NCBI GenBank assembly: GCA_035578155.1
Contig: JAPWDM010000005.1
Location: 28,512,108-28,576,107, forward strand
Direction: 5' to 3'
DNA from: Brachynemurus nebulosus
Taxonomy: Eukaryota > Arthropoda > Insecta > Neuroptera > Myrmeleontidae
DNA length: 64,000 nucleotides
The translations under genes were made by a program, and so were the position numbers. Shown here in pieces: positions 36,003-48,110 of this stretch (its first letter is position 1; every line of letters begins with the position of its first letter). Under the pieces are notes generated by a model. The model was not told where the DNA came from and did not search any database. It saw only the letters and a list, made by a program, of their open reading frames with translations.

Positions 36003-36693
36003 CTCGTGATATTATAAAGCATTTAAATTATTTTTTTAGAATTCTTTAGATAAACTCTAAACAATTTATTGCCAAAAAACTGAAAAAATCGTCTACATTC
36101 GTCCCAACTGACGGTACATAATAAAAATAATATATGTATTATCTTATCTATATTATTCTTATTATTAGATATACATATGTATCTGTTGAAGTGTTGGTAG
36201 TGTTAGAAATACATAAATGCTATTTACTATTAAGTCTGATAAAAAAGATATAAAATATGTATCGTCAGCGTTATTATTTCCAAATGAAACATACAATATT
36301 TTCATATAAAATTGCCATAATTATTCATATTATTGAAGATGGTTAAAAAATTACTCAACCAATGTCATTAAAATTTTTATGGGACCACCTGGAGAGCTTT
36401 ATCTACTAACCAAAAAAAAGAATGGCGCAAATTGGTTGAGAAATGTGGGAGAAATCGGTGTACATACATAAAAAAAAAAAAAAAAACATACGGGTTGAAT
36501 TGAGGACCTCCTCGTTTTTGAAGTCGGTTAAAAAATATAAAAACCTATTTATTAAAAAAAAGTTGGTGGTTTTTTTCCATTTTTATTTAAAATAATATTG
36601 AAGTAACGAATCAACTGACTTTCCGTAGAATTGTTTTTATTTATTATTGATGCAATTCTTTTTAAGAGGTCTGTCACTTTCGAATTCAAATGC

Positions 36694-36825
36694 CGTTTCT
36701 TCTCCGTAATTGAAAAATGGCAAAGACTGTCCCAGGAAACTATAGATAAGATCATGCTGAGTATTGAAAAACGAATGGAAGCTTTAATAAGAGCACGGGA
36801 GGAACCTGGCGGGATTAAAACGCTG
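36694..36825 (+). pseudogene. Tc1-like transposase, C-terminal fragment
   Basis: The plus-strand frame reads VIEKWQRLSQETIDKIMLSI followed by EKRMEALIRAREEPGG. This matches the last 40 or so residues of Tc1-type transposases (W..i....id.l..Sm..R..avi.a.g.pt.y). The DD34E catalytic core that should precede it is absent because the interior is deleted or replaced. The reading is supported by the Tc1-like TIRs and TA flanks of the host element. A minus-strand 93-codon frame over the same bases is a shadow. Confidence 0.75.
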
Positions 36826-37067
36826 TGTTTCATCTTCTATTTGTTAAATAATCTTTAACTTAAATTATTCTTAGACGACATAAGATTCCAAAAATTTGCC
36901 ATATTATATGGTTACTTGTTTTGCTACCGAAAATAAAGGTATATCGACTTGTGGACATGTAATTTTAAGTGAATAATTAAATAAGATTAATATTTTTTTG
37001 AAATTAAACCGTTTGTTTGATTCTTACAGATATTTTTTATGTTCCGCTAATTCCGCCGGTGTGTGTA

Positions 37068-39639
37068 GTCAAATTTAATTGGAACATACCATTAAAAATA
37101 TTTTAATAAGTAAATACTAGTCTTGCAACATTGTTACTAAATAGCCGAATATTCGTATTTTCGTATTTTTGCTTTTTTTTTTGCATTTCTATAGAACAAG
37201 ACTTTTTAAACGAGATCCCACACGATATGGGTATGAAACTAAAAACTTTCAGTTTTAACAAAGGGTCAAACTAGTATGACTAGCAAACTGTGCCCGCTGT
37301 AACGAGTGAGTGACGTAACACAGCACACACACGAGCAAAACACATAATGTATGGACACGAATATACCAATGTGTTAGTATGATATGTTGATGATGATATA
37401 TGCAGTTGGCATGCATATAGTATATATAGTATAATGGCCACCGTATGTTACCACTAGTCAACAATTAAAAATAAATTTATTTATTTGAAGAAAGATATCC
37501 TTTTATTTTGAGAAATTTTTTATTCAACAGAATTTTAACACTTAAGTACGACACACTTCATATTTTTTTCTGTTTAAATTTCATGTGTTGATTAATAAAA
37601 CATTGCAACTTTGTTACTTATTGCAACTTTCGGATTACACTTTTTTATATGTAGGCTTGATCTGTTCATCTGTGAGTGTTAACCTTTTTTTTGGTAAAAA
37701 ATCATAAAAAACGTAAAATATGATACAGATACATAAAATAATTAAATAAAATATATTAAAATGTATCAGTTACGAATTTTTAAAATATTTTTTTATAATT
37801 CTGGTAAGGGGTTTTGGGTAATCCAAAAATTAGGTGAGCTTTTTTTATTCAGTTTAGACTCCCCTCACCCCTTAGGTGGGATTTAATGAGATTTGGTTAT
37901 ACCCCCTCCCCCTTATGTGAGATCTACGCAAAAATTTTATTAAAAATAAATGATTTTAATAATATAGCCATGAAATTTTTTTAACGGGGCAAAATGAACA
38001 TTCAAAATAATTTTTTTTTATTATCTGTAAAATAATTTATATTTTTTAAGAGTTGACGTGAGATTGTCGATTATGCCCCTACTCTTCAATGAGATTTAAT
38101 GAGATTTTTTCTGACCCTTCCCCCATTTTGAGCTCACGTAATTAACGGATGTCACCTAAATTCAATAATGAGCTGTAGCAGTTCAAGTTTCTTTTAATTG
38201 TTTCAAATTGGAAAATTTTTATATAACGTATTAAATAGTACGCCTATTATGACTATACAGCTCTATGTGTGTGTATTTGGGCTATATATTCATGGCTTTG
38301 TGATAATATATTCATGGCTTGTTGCTAGCTATGTAATATGTATGCATTACCAGCCGGTACCTACATCGGAGAAGATTACTCCGTCAGCACGTCGTCATTT
38401 ACGACGGCGACGTAGGCAATTAGGTATCAAAAAAATTAAAATAAATAAAAGTTTTTGATGTATGAATGTATGTGCTCCCTCAATAGAAATGATATTTTCT
38501 TATCATAAAATTATTATTTTTATCAATGGAAATTATTTTCATATAATTTTAGAAAAATTCCACACAAAAGAAAAATTCAATTTTAAAAAATATATCATTT
38601 TAACAATGGAAAAACGTTAAAAAAAAAAAAAACGTCTACAAATAAATTGATATCATTTTTACAGTTTGTTGATTTTGGCGTTGTCAGACTAATAGGAATT
38701 TGTTACCGAACGTTGAAAACCGAAAAATGTTTATTCTTTAAAATATGAATTTAATTCATTTTTTCTATTTAGTTGATATGTGTGTATTCAAAAATTTGCT
38801 ATTTCGAATGATGTAGACAAATATTCCTAAAAATATTTACTGACGTATTCAATTGTGTGAAATTTTCACAATATTTCAAAAAATCGTGGCGGAAGCACTG
38901 GGAAATTAGATTTCATTTGTTTTGTTGCACAAAAAAATTATTCCAAATTGTATCATTATTATCTTACGGTGCGTATCTTATTCAACTATCAAAGTTTATA
39001 TTAAATACTTAAGTTGCTACTAATATAAGAGAAAGTATCATATTTTATTCAAAATTTACACATGTAATCTCTTTTTTTAAAACTATATCCCATTTGTGTA
39101 TTTAACTTTTACGGTCATGATCAGTAAAACAATATATTTTTTGAACCATCATCCGACCTAACTTATTCTTAAGTTATCTTCGCCCTCACTTAAATTTTAT
39201 GTTTAACAGGTGACACCACTGCAATCAGAAGACATATTTTTGACATTTTCTTTGAATGAAAGGAAAAGCATAAGGAAATACCTACTGACAATTAGACAAA
39301 AATCAACTCTCTATTAATCAATCCTATATTAAAATCCTCTATTCAAATTCAGCATGCCTTGGAGGAATAGCTATGTAAGCTATGTTTTACATACAGCTGT
39401 ACAGAAAGTTGAAATTTACACGCACCTATGCGTAAAGTGACACAGCACACTACACTTTTATTAATCTTTATACTGTGTATCATATTAAAATCTGTACAAT
39501 AACTTTACCCAGCAACTGACTGTTTACATTTGTTTTAAGTAAATTTCAAGTTTTACATCATTTTAAAAATTTATATTACTTATTGTAAATTTCATGTTAG
39601 TCGTAAATAAAGTAAGTATAGTATAAAGTAAAGTATACG
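37068..39639. other. No gene; weak small TIR pair at 37827-38146
   Basis: TTAGGTGAGCT at about 37830 and AGCTCACGTAA at about 38131 are inverted, and 'atttaatgagattt' recurs between them, suggesting a small decayed element. An 86-codon frame at 38198-38458 (+) ends in an Arg-rich run made by a short CGTCG palindrome and is not convincing. Confidence 0.4.
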
Positions 39640-39705
39640 AGGTCTGTTTCCGCTTTTTGTCTCACGTTTTGGGATTGCCGCTTTATAGGAGGGTTCGACT
39701 GTATG
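39640..39705 (-). repeat. Possible single pogo/Tigger-type terminal repeat
   Basis: The minus strand starts CATACAGTCGAACCCTCCTA and continues taaagcgg. From memory this resembles CAGT(C/T)GAACCTC..ATAA ends of pogo-type elements. No partner end was found nearby, so it may be a solo relic or chance. Confidence 0.3.
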
Positions 39706-41131
39706 TATTTAGAGAAAACTGTTTTTAAGTGTTTAACAAACGCCTGTTTAATGTCCTCACAATTTTAAATACGTAAAACGTTAAGTAAGTCAAATAAGAA
39801 AAAAATTAAACAAACATAAAAGAGACGGAAAAAAATTAGAAAAGTTTGATAATAAAAAATTTATAAAAAACTTTTTTCATAGAAGTTAATTCAACTTATA
39901 AAAATGTGTTCTTTGCAAGTTGTGTATTAGTAGCAAAACATTATTACAAGGTATTTTTCTTTCATTTTCATTCGCAAATTTGCAAATGTACGTATGTTTT
40001 AAGTAAATGAAATAAAATTCATAATAAAATATTTAAACACTTTGTAATTGTGTTAATAAATACATTACTGTTTATTTTCAACTTTATTCTTTCCTGCTAT
40101 ATTTCATTTAATTACTGTATTGTTTTAAAAGTAAATATTTTCCTTTGTTTATTACTTTGCAATGTATACAGATACAGATATCTAGTAAGGCTCAAAATTG
40201 AATTATATCCCGAATGAGTGTCTAGAAGAATGTGAAATTGACGACCCATTTAAAGTACGAACCTGCCGATAATGAGCAGGTCACTGAGTAACTTTTAAGG
40301 TAATTTCGATTTTCTCAAACACGTATAAATAAATAAATAATTAATGTTGGAGTTACGTAAACATTCTAACAAAGGAAGGTTATAAGGCGAAATTTTTTTC
40401 CAATCGAACTGACTGAATTTTCTTTCGACTTTCTAGGATGAATGGTTTATGAAATTGTGCATTGGCGTAAAAGGCTGTAAACGCAAAAATCGGCGCGAAT
40501 AGGAAAACCAAAATGGTCGCCACACTTAAACGATTTTTAGATAACTGGGACGATAGAAGCAACTGGTCAAACAACCAACTTTAATTTTTTTTTTTTTTTA
40601 GATCATTTGGTTTGACCCTTAAGAATAACTATAGTTAAAAATAACAGATCACGAAAATATTATCTAGATAAGCGCAACACAATAATTACTGGATACTATG
40701 TTCTTATATTTGACAACAATGTAAGTCGAGAAGAGAATAGAAACATACAAAATGTATAAATATTTGACATTCCCCTGACTTTCATGAAAAAAGAAAATTT
40801 TAGACATTCAATAAAATTCCTTTAACAACAACAAAAGACAATCGAATGAAACAAAAAGTTTAATTTTTTTCTTTCTTATTCCCTTTTTTCTTACACTTAA
40901 TTATTTCGCCTACATTTTTGGTTGGGATTTTTAAAAATTTTCAGATCATTTGAAGAGAAATGCTGAGAAATTATTTTATTGATGTTTCAAAACAATGAAT
41001 TGTTATGTACACAAAGAAAAAATGTTACGGTGCCATTCAACATTAAAAAGGAATAAATTCAAATTTCTTATTTCAAAATTATGGTTGGTATATTGGTAAC
41101 ATGGTTGCGTAGAGTGCCTATTAAGTAATGG
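39706..41131. other. AT-rich stretch, no gene seen
   Basis: A short hairpin (acctgccgataatgagcaggt, in pieces) lies near 40260. Nothing else recognised. Confidence 0.45.
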
Positions 41132-41135
41132 TTAA

Positions 41136-42583
41136 GGTAGTAGTCTGGTAACATTTTTTGGACTTTTTTTTTGAGAAAGAATAATTATGAAAAGTTTTGA
41201 ATTTTGCTTCCGAGACTACTAAAGTAGCGGAAGCATTGTGATCACTTTTGAAAAATAAAAAATTTTTCCTCTCCGAAATCAAATTTTTTACGCACATTTT
41301 ACGTTTTAGAGCTTCCTGAACAATTTTGGTTTGGGCCGTCCGTCTGTCTGTCCGTCTGTGTGTCTCCAATTTTGCACCAAGTGGCATAACTTCCGAACTA
41401 TTCAATAGTTTTTAATAAAATTTTCAGAAATTATGCAGTTTGGCTCCGCGATGGTCCCGTATGAATTTAATCAAAATCGGAGTAACGGTAGCAACGCCGC
41501 TACCATGTCATTCCAAAATTGCACCAAGTGGCATAACTTCTGAACTACTCAATTCTTTTTTATGAAATTTTCACAAATTATGTAGTTTGGTTCCTATATG
41601 GTCCCCTATGAATTTAATCGAAATCGGAGTAACGGTAGCTACGCCGCTATCATGAAATCCCATTAAATGTCAATATCTTATTTACTGCTAGTCCTATCTA
41701 GCTCAAATTTTTAGGGTATATTGGGGGTTAGTTTCTAAAATATTTTTGCTATTATTTTATAATTTAGCCTTTAAGTCTTTTGAGTTACAACAGTTTTTTA
41801 TAAACTTCAAGGCGAAAATATAATTTCACGGTATATAATATGTATATTTGGTAGAATACTGTTTTAAAGCCTTTTACGACTACGAGGAAGCTGTGTGCCC
41901 ACCCTACTGGCAGCATATTTCATATGTTTTTATTTACGTTTTAAAGTAAAAAAAAATATTTTTGAGTAAATTAAATTTTGTTTTATTATTAATATTATCA
42001 CTTGAAGTTGGCGCCTAAAAAAAATCACATGGATGGCCCGGGTGATTTTGACTCTTGGGGACATCTGAAATGAAAAATTCTTAATTAATCTTAATCTATA
42101 GATCAATTATTCTGGTCGGAAATATAGTTATGAAACTTTATCGAAAAATAACAAAATGGCAGACTTCGAAAAAAAAGTCATTTTTCTGTCGCGCAAAAAG
42201 GGTTGTAAAATGGAAAGTTAAGGGTGAAAAAATTAATTTTAGTTCCGACGAGAAGTACAAGTGTGTGGAATAACCAGTTTTTGAGCAACCGGTTGAATAG
42301 AAAAAAGTTATGACGCGAGTCGACCATAAAAACGCTGTTTTGAGAAAAACGCGTTTAAAGTTTCAGCAACAAATTTTCATAAATAAACTCTTACTTACAT
42401 TAATCGTCGATGCCCAACCGCTTGCAGCTGCCGGCTCGCACCAATGAGGAGTTCTCGAAAATTCGTTGTAACTCGGTTCCTTTTTCGAATTTCGGTTTAA
42501 AATTTTCACAGTATATACTGTATCTTCGAATTAAGCAACAAAAAAAATTCGATTTTTTCAATCCAAGTTACCAGACTACAATC
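41136..42583. mobile_element. TTAA-flanked element, 1448 bp
   Basis: TTAA at 41132-41135 and 42584-42587 flanks ends GGTAGTAGTCTGGTAAC and, inverted, GATTGTAGTCTGGTAAC. Inside, a unit of about 148 bp starting 'gcaccaagtggcataactt' is duplicated (about 41370 and 41520), each copy ending 'cggagtaacggtag..acgccgct'. No intact transposase. Confidence 0.82.
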
Positions 42584-42629
42584 TTAAATTACATTTTTAC
42601 GAATGTTTCTTGGGCAACACTGTTTTTAG

Positions 42630-42780
42630 GATAAAAATGTTGGCTTTTACACCTGCAGCTCATGGGGATGAACTGCTACTGATAACTACTGGTACTATTT
42701 CATCGAAAAATACACGTTATCTGCACAATTTGCAACAGATACACTTGAATAATAGTGCAACAAATCCATTTCGCGTACAG
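42630..42780 (+). CDS. Candidate coding exon, unknown gene
   Basis: The acceptor ctgtttttag ends at 42629 and the donor CAG|GTATCG starts at 42781. The frame from the ATG at 42637 is open for 48 codons to the donor (starts MLAFTPAAHGDELLLITTG, ends NPFRVQ) and stays open beyond it. Base composition is richer in G+C than the surroundings. If the acceptor is used, the exon enters in a different phase from the end of the exon at 9597, so it would not join it directly. It lies about 50 bp after a TTAA element. No family recognised. Confidence 0.3.
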
Positions 42781-42900
42781 GTATCGCTTCGATTACAAAA
42801 ATGTGACAAAATTATGCATGTAACTGGGTTATATTCATCGCCTGTAGGTACGATAATGTATAATTTATTGAAAATTCTATTATTTAACAGCTACTAGGGC

Positions 42901-43120
42901 ATTACAAATTAATTATTGCCTCCCATGTGTAAAATAATTGCTCCTGTTTTACGCATTCGGCTGAACATAATTTAATTTCTATGGTTATACCATTCTTTTT
43001 TTAAGCCGGTACGGTTCCCTTCTCAATTTATGCTTTTTTTAGGTGTACATAATTATTTAACCTACACACCGGTAGCATAATACTGGTGATGCACTTTTGT
43101 GCCTAATTAACTATACAGTT
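42901..43120. other. AT-rich spacer, no gene seen
   Basis: No feature recognised. Confidence 0.4.
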
Positions 43121-43255
43121 ATTTTTAGTCGAATTTTTCCACTGAACAAATTAGACTTATATAGCCTATACGATAAGAACGGCGAGAGGCGAGAGTAGGG
43201 GCGCTATCCGGTTTCGGACACGTAGAACACGATTATGTAGAAAAAAATGTCTGAT

Positions 43256-43260
43256 GTATA

Positions 43261-43333
<73 letters not shown>

Positions 43334-43342
43334 TATATATAT
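43256..43342. repeat. (TA)n tract at fixed position in repeat copy B
   Basis: Alternating TA with two interruptions (tgta, taat). Confidence 0.95.
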
Positions 43343-44798
43343 TTTCCCGCTACCTTTTAATATGTGTAGGGCCCCCCATGTAAGTTAAAAGCTGAAATTT
43401 GGTAAGTGGGGCTCATTCCGATACACAACATTAATATCAAAGTGGGGTAAAATTTTGGGCAAATTTTGGATCCGACCACTTTTAAGGGTGTAGTGGGGCC
43501 GGTAAAACAATAAAACTTTTCCAAACCGGTTTCGAACAATTATTGTTTGGAACAAATAATGTTTCGAACAATTATTTACAATATATCCAAAATTCAGCTT
43601 CCTAGGATGATTTGAAAGAAAGTATTTTGGCTGAATCTAACACGCCCACGGCCCCCCAGAATTAACACAGAGGGTTGAAATTTGGTGTGTTGATAAAGTT
43701 TGTACCTAGGTTGCACTTTTTGCAGTTTTTAATATTTTACTCCCATCCCCCTCATTTTTAAGCTACAATTTCATTCTTTTTTGACTTTTCGAAGATTCTG
43801 CCACTCGCACAGGTCACTCAAATAAACCTACAGGGCTGAAATTTTGTATTCGGATTGAGTTAGTATCCAGGGGGTGCCTTTTGGGGGTCTCAGCCTTTAA
43901 CCATTACTCCCACCATTTTTATACCAAAAAGAACATAATTTTTCTTGTATTTTAACAGTTTCGTTCGGGTCAAAATCTCCCCAAATAAACCTAGAGGGCT
44001 GAAATTTTGTGTATAGGTTAAGTTAGTAGCCAGCCACTGCTTTTTGGAGGTTTTGACTTTAGCCCTTACCCCCACGATTTTTACGCCAATATTTCGTTGA
44101 TTTTTTTGCTTTTTTTCTAACACGTCTAGAAACTCTCTAAGGGAACCTAGAGAACTGAAATTTTGTACGTGTATTGAGTTAGTATCCAGCTAGTGCATTT
44201 TAGGGAATCCACATTAATTCGGAATTCAATGGTATTGTTAAATGTGTTTTAAATTCTTTATTTGTATTCTGTTACAAGTAGGCGCATAGTAATTTTAAAA
44301 ATTAAAAAAAAATAATTAATTCAGTTTTATAATAAATGCAATATATAAATATTAAGTAATTTAAAAATGCTATAGGTATGTTTTATACTTACAAAGTAGG
44401 AATTTTGAATTTCTTGAAAAGAAAAAATACCTTTAAGTCCTTTTTTTAATATTTAAGAAAAAAAAAAACACAATGGATATTGACAGGTAAGCATGGCTAG
44501 AAATGCCCTTGTACGTATGTGTTTCTACTGAATTTGAATTGTGTTAATTTTTTTTGCTGCTAGCTGCTATCCACATAAAATTGAAATTTACTGAATTTCA
44601 GTCATTAAAAACTTACCCCTTGTGAGTAAGAAATTATTTTTTGAAAGTCGAAAAATCCTTTGAATGGCTTCACGGATTTGGTTGAAGTTTTTATATGTTT
44701 CAGATACCTCTATGGTGTATATCTCAGAAAATATTTTCAGCTTCAAAAAAATATAACCTCCTATCCTCCGCCCGTCCCAAAAATAATTGTTTAATTTT

Positions 44799-45071
44799 CT
44801 AATATTTTTTTATCAACTTGTAGCTATGGTAAAATGATCTAAATTTTTTTGCCACCTTCTTACTATGATCCATGCAACATATAATTTTTTCAGAATTAAT
44901 TTCCGGGTGCGTCATAGTTAAAAAAAAATTAAATGCCTGAAAAGCTTTTTTAGAGATAGGTATACGCTTTCGAGTACTCAGTTGATCGGAAATTATTTGC
45001 AAATTTTGAATATGTTCATAAAAACGTTTGCGACTGCGTAGTTTTCGAAAAAAAGAAAATAGTAGATTCAA
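44799..45071 (-). CDS. Hypothetical 90-codon frame in the extra segment of copy B
   Basis: Begins MNLLFSFFRKLRSRKRFYEH and is rich in Lys, Arg and aromatic residues. It lies entirely in the segment missing from copy A. It could be a decayed fragment of a transposon protein or chance; no motif recognised. Confidence 0.2.
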   Translation of the reverse strand: MNLLFSFFRKLRSRKRFYEHIQNLQIISDQLSTRKRIPISKKAFQAFNFFLTMTHPEINSEKIICCMDHSKKVAKKFRSFYHSYKLIKKY

Positions 45072-45672
45072 GTCTTATTAAATTCCTCGATCAGCCGAAC
45101 ACTCATCATTAGCTTTGAAACCATCAAAATAACAATTCTCTTATAGCCTTTCAATCACATTTAGATATCTTGGTGATACCGAAGATGAAAGGAAAAATTC
45201 GACTTCCGTGATGGGGCCCCGCTGCTCACGGCGTTTTTTCATTATATTATTCGTTTCATTATTTACGTATATTGCTTGGAGGCTATTTTGTAAAATACAC
45301 CCTATTTTTATTTTCGAATGTTTAATATTCAGTTGTTTTGAACCGTTACTACTACAGTTTACTACACTGTAAATTTAGTCCTGTTCAAGCCGATATTTTT
45401 ACGATATTAAAATTAAATAACTCTTTTTACTAAAAACTTTTAAAAATTATCCTAATTTTTTTATTGACTTTTGTTAATTTTTTTAGTAAAAAATTATTTA
45501 ATGTAAAAAAAAATATTGCAAGTAAAATTTATAAAATTCTTTATTGTAAGTCGTTCGATTAATTAATGTTACTCCATTGATATAGAAGAATCCATTGATA
45601 AAGAAGAGGTCCCTAGCAACCGAAAATTAATATTCGCCAGAAATTATAGATAAATTATAGATAATTATTATA

Positions 45673-45898
45673 ATGAAAATATGCTTTGATAAAAAGGTTA
45701 AAAAAATTAATAAATATTTACATTAAGAAATTTTTCCAAATCGAATTTTTTTAAATATTTTGTTCGCTTTTGTAGTATTGTTATATAAAAAAATGTTTTT
45801 CGCAAATAAACTCTACAACTCTCCGTAAAAGGTCCATCCGTCAAAACGACGTCGATGTATGATTAACGTTTCTCGTAGACCAACGTATGATTCTAGGG
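45673..45898. mobile_element. Solo right end of the piggyBac-like family
   Basis: About 226 bp match 23100-23331 closely ('aaatatgctttgataaaaag', 'cgtcaaaacgacgtcgatgt', 'acgtatgattctaggg') and stop at TTAA (45899-45902). The left half is missing. Its last bases (CCCTAGAA inverted) are closer to the left-end consensus than the 23331 end is. Confidence 0.9.
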
Positions 45899-45902
45899 TT
45901 AA

Positions 45903-47298
45903 TAATGATTGTGTAATAATATTAATTCGCGGCTATGTATACTTACATATCCCAACAAAACTATAACTCAAAAGTTGTCAATGAAATAAATAATACTTTA
46001 TTTTTCTGGTGTGTAAAATTTTAACATACAGTCTTGATCCTAGGATACCCTTCCGCAATTTTATAAACGAAAAAAATAAAATGTTATTCTTTCATTTATT
46101 TTTTTACTTGTTTTTCACTGTAATACGATGAGAAAGAGAATAAAAATTACCCATTCTTTTTACAATGATCCTTTCTGTTTCTTTCAAATTGTTTTGTATT
46201 GATTTTTATTTTTGATGCGGTTTTTAATGTCATGCTTGAATAAATACGAATGATATAAATAGAGAAAAACGTCGAGTAAGAAATAAAAAAAAAAAAAATT
46301 AGACATTTATAATAAAAATATCTTTGATTTTTCCTCGTGTGTTGTTCATTTCATTCAGTTTCTTTTTCCTTCTTTTTTGTGATTGAAATAATTCGTTTGA
46401 TCACATCATCCGTGTATCGGCTCGACATCATTCATTGCCGTTCCAAATTTAACCATAGTCAAGCGGTAATTAAAAAATGTCCCTTAACAAAATAACAATA
46501 GGAGGAGAATTTTTTTTTTGTTGTGTTCAAATGATTTTTTCTTTTAAATGCTAAAAAAATTTATTCAGTGCGATTTTTTACTAAATGTGAAAAAGAGCTT
46601 ACAGTTTCAAAATATAGGAAAATAATCTAAAAAATATGCCAAAAAGTTGGAGAAATTCCAAACGAATAATCCTTTATTATTAGATTTTGATTTTCTGTCT
46701 GTTGGAAATTTAAAACAGCGGCAGTTTTTGCAAGTAGGTGCATGCCTCCTAAAAATATATGTAAGAAAAAATATAAATATCTACTTATTACGGTTGAAAT
46801 AAAAAAAGAATGTCCCACATTACCACTCTTACCATTTTATAAGATAGTAACGGAGAGAATATTTGGTAATCTTCAATACGAAAAGTGTTATTTCGAAAAC
46901 GAACTTAAACTACCTAACCATTTTTTATAAGTTGATAGTAAAATTTTATACTCAGCTGGAAAAAATATAACTATTTTACTATTTGGCTTCTTGCTTGTGT
47001 GCGTGTGAAATATTTTACTTAAATGTAATTATAAATTCCGTGTTTTTATTTTAAATAATCTAGGTATTTAATTTTTAAGTCAAAATTTTATGTAGATATG
47101 CATGAAAAACTAAAAACCGAACCAAAAATTTTACTAAATTTACTATTCTTGAAAAGTGTGGTAAAGCATAGTTGGTCATGAATATCAAACTTTAACTGAC
47201 CAGTATAAAATTAATTTCGTCAATAATTCTATTAAACTTTCTAAAATATTTCCACCACTCAGTGTTCTATACACCACGTCAATAATTAGCTTTCTACA
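45903..47298. other. AT-rich stretch, no gene seen
   Basis: Two overlapping frames near 46627-46930 have no motif or splice support. Confidence 0.45.
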
Positions 47299-47302
47299 TT
47301 AA

Positions 47303-48110
47303 GGGGGACCACTAGTGTGACATTTTGAAAAAATTGGAAAATTTCTTTGGTATGTTTCGATAGTCTATACCTTTAAAAATAACATAGTAAAATTTCAAGT
47401 GCATACCTCAAATAGTTCTTGAGTTACAGCCATCCAAAGAGCGGATTCTGATTTTCATTGTTAACTTTGAGTTATTGAGAAATGTATGAAGGTTGATAGT
47501 TCGGGAGTTTTTGGACGTGGCTACCAGTCACATATTGTGGAGAAGCTAGACCTTCGCACATTTAAACGACTCATCTAGTTTTACTTGGACCGTAATAGTG
47601 AGTACATCGTAAATAATTTTGGTAAAAATTCTCAGTGATTAAAACTAAAAGGTAAAGAAAAACTACATTTTTCAAATTTGCTGCAGTTATAACTCGAAGA
47701 CAAATCTTCCGATCGATTTGATTTTTATTGTAACTTCTTTTATACGTTTCTTGGTGCAATGAACCTCCAGTTTTCCGATCGATTAAAAAATGTAATTTTT
47801 GCAGGCCAAAAATCATCAAACTTTCGCGCAAATTTTGAATCTTTTCAAAAAAAAAAACTCCGTCATTAGTTTAATAGGCTTTTTGGTTTTTTTGATTTTA
47901 GGCACTGTGAAGGTCACTATCACTGCAGCAGTGGGGGAACTTTTTTTTGGAATCTTGGAGATCGCGAATAACTTACTGAATTTTCAAATTTTTGGTCCAA
48001 AAATTTTATCATGAATTTATAATATATCAATGAATATATCTTTAAAATATTAAAACATTCCATACAGTAGTTTTCTTTAAATAAGTTCCCAAAAATCAAA
48101 AAATCTTACA
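47303..48110. mobile_element. TTAA-type element, inverted relative of 31566-32454, one end lost
   Basis: TTAA (47299-47302) is followed by GGGGGACCACTAGTGTGACA, and the body runs as the reverse complement of 31566-32454. After about 48085 the sequence departs ('ttacatcatagccc') and neither the second TIR nor the second TTAA is found. Confidence 0.85.

Larger units (their letters stand above)
34920..36114. mobile_element. TIR-type element with GGGGCGAATCTAGAC motif
   Basis: GGGGCGAATCTAGACAC (34947), its inverse gtctcgattcgcccc (34925) and gtctacattcgtccc (36091) bracket the block. The right end reads CCGTCAGTTGGGACGAAT when inverted and is followed by TA. This end resembles the TIR of the element at 3216-4231. 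The left border is uncertain. Confidence 0.55.
34567..36527. mobile_element. CCGACTTCAAAA-ended repeat nested in the Tc1-like element
   Basis: The left end is CCGACTTCAAAA. The right end reads gaggacctcctcgtttttgaagtcgg, inverted to CCGACTTCAAAAA. From memory, ends of the form ccgacttcaaaa..gaggaggt are widespread in insect genomes. The region near the right end ('atggcgcaaattggttgag') also fits that repeat type. It was itself entered by the elements at 34.9-36.1 kb. Confidence 0.7.
34517..37065. mobile_element. Tc1/mariner-type element filled with nested insertions
   Basis: TA at 34515-34516 and 37066-37067 flanks inverted ends CACACACCGGCATAATTAGC and CACACACCGGCGGAATTAGC (right end inverted), both continuing GGAACATAAAAAA. 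This is a typical Tc1-like end. A C-terminal transposase fragment survives at 36694-36825. The N-terminal and catalytic parts are missing. Most of the interior is a later insertion (34567-36527) that itself holds further elements. Confidence 0.88.
43121..45239 (+). repeat. Long dispersed repeat, copy B
   Basis: Same orientation and order as copy A at 11983-13690: start atttttagtcgaatttt, (TA)n at the same place, the series of CCTAGAGGGCTGAAATTT units, and the 3' hairpin CCGTGA..TCACGG with GGGGCCCC and a T run. Copy B has about 460 extra bases near 44600-45080, either an insertion here or a deletion in copy A. That extra piece contains the 90-codon minus-strand frame. Confidence 0.88.

Noticed and set aside
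36552..36833. 93-codon minus-strand frame
   Set aside because: Antisense shadow of the Tc1 transposase tail, which reads on the plus strand.
38198..38458. 86-codon frame with Arg-rich C-terminus
   Set aside because: The Arg run comes from a short CGTCG palindrome; no splice or start support.
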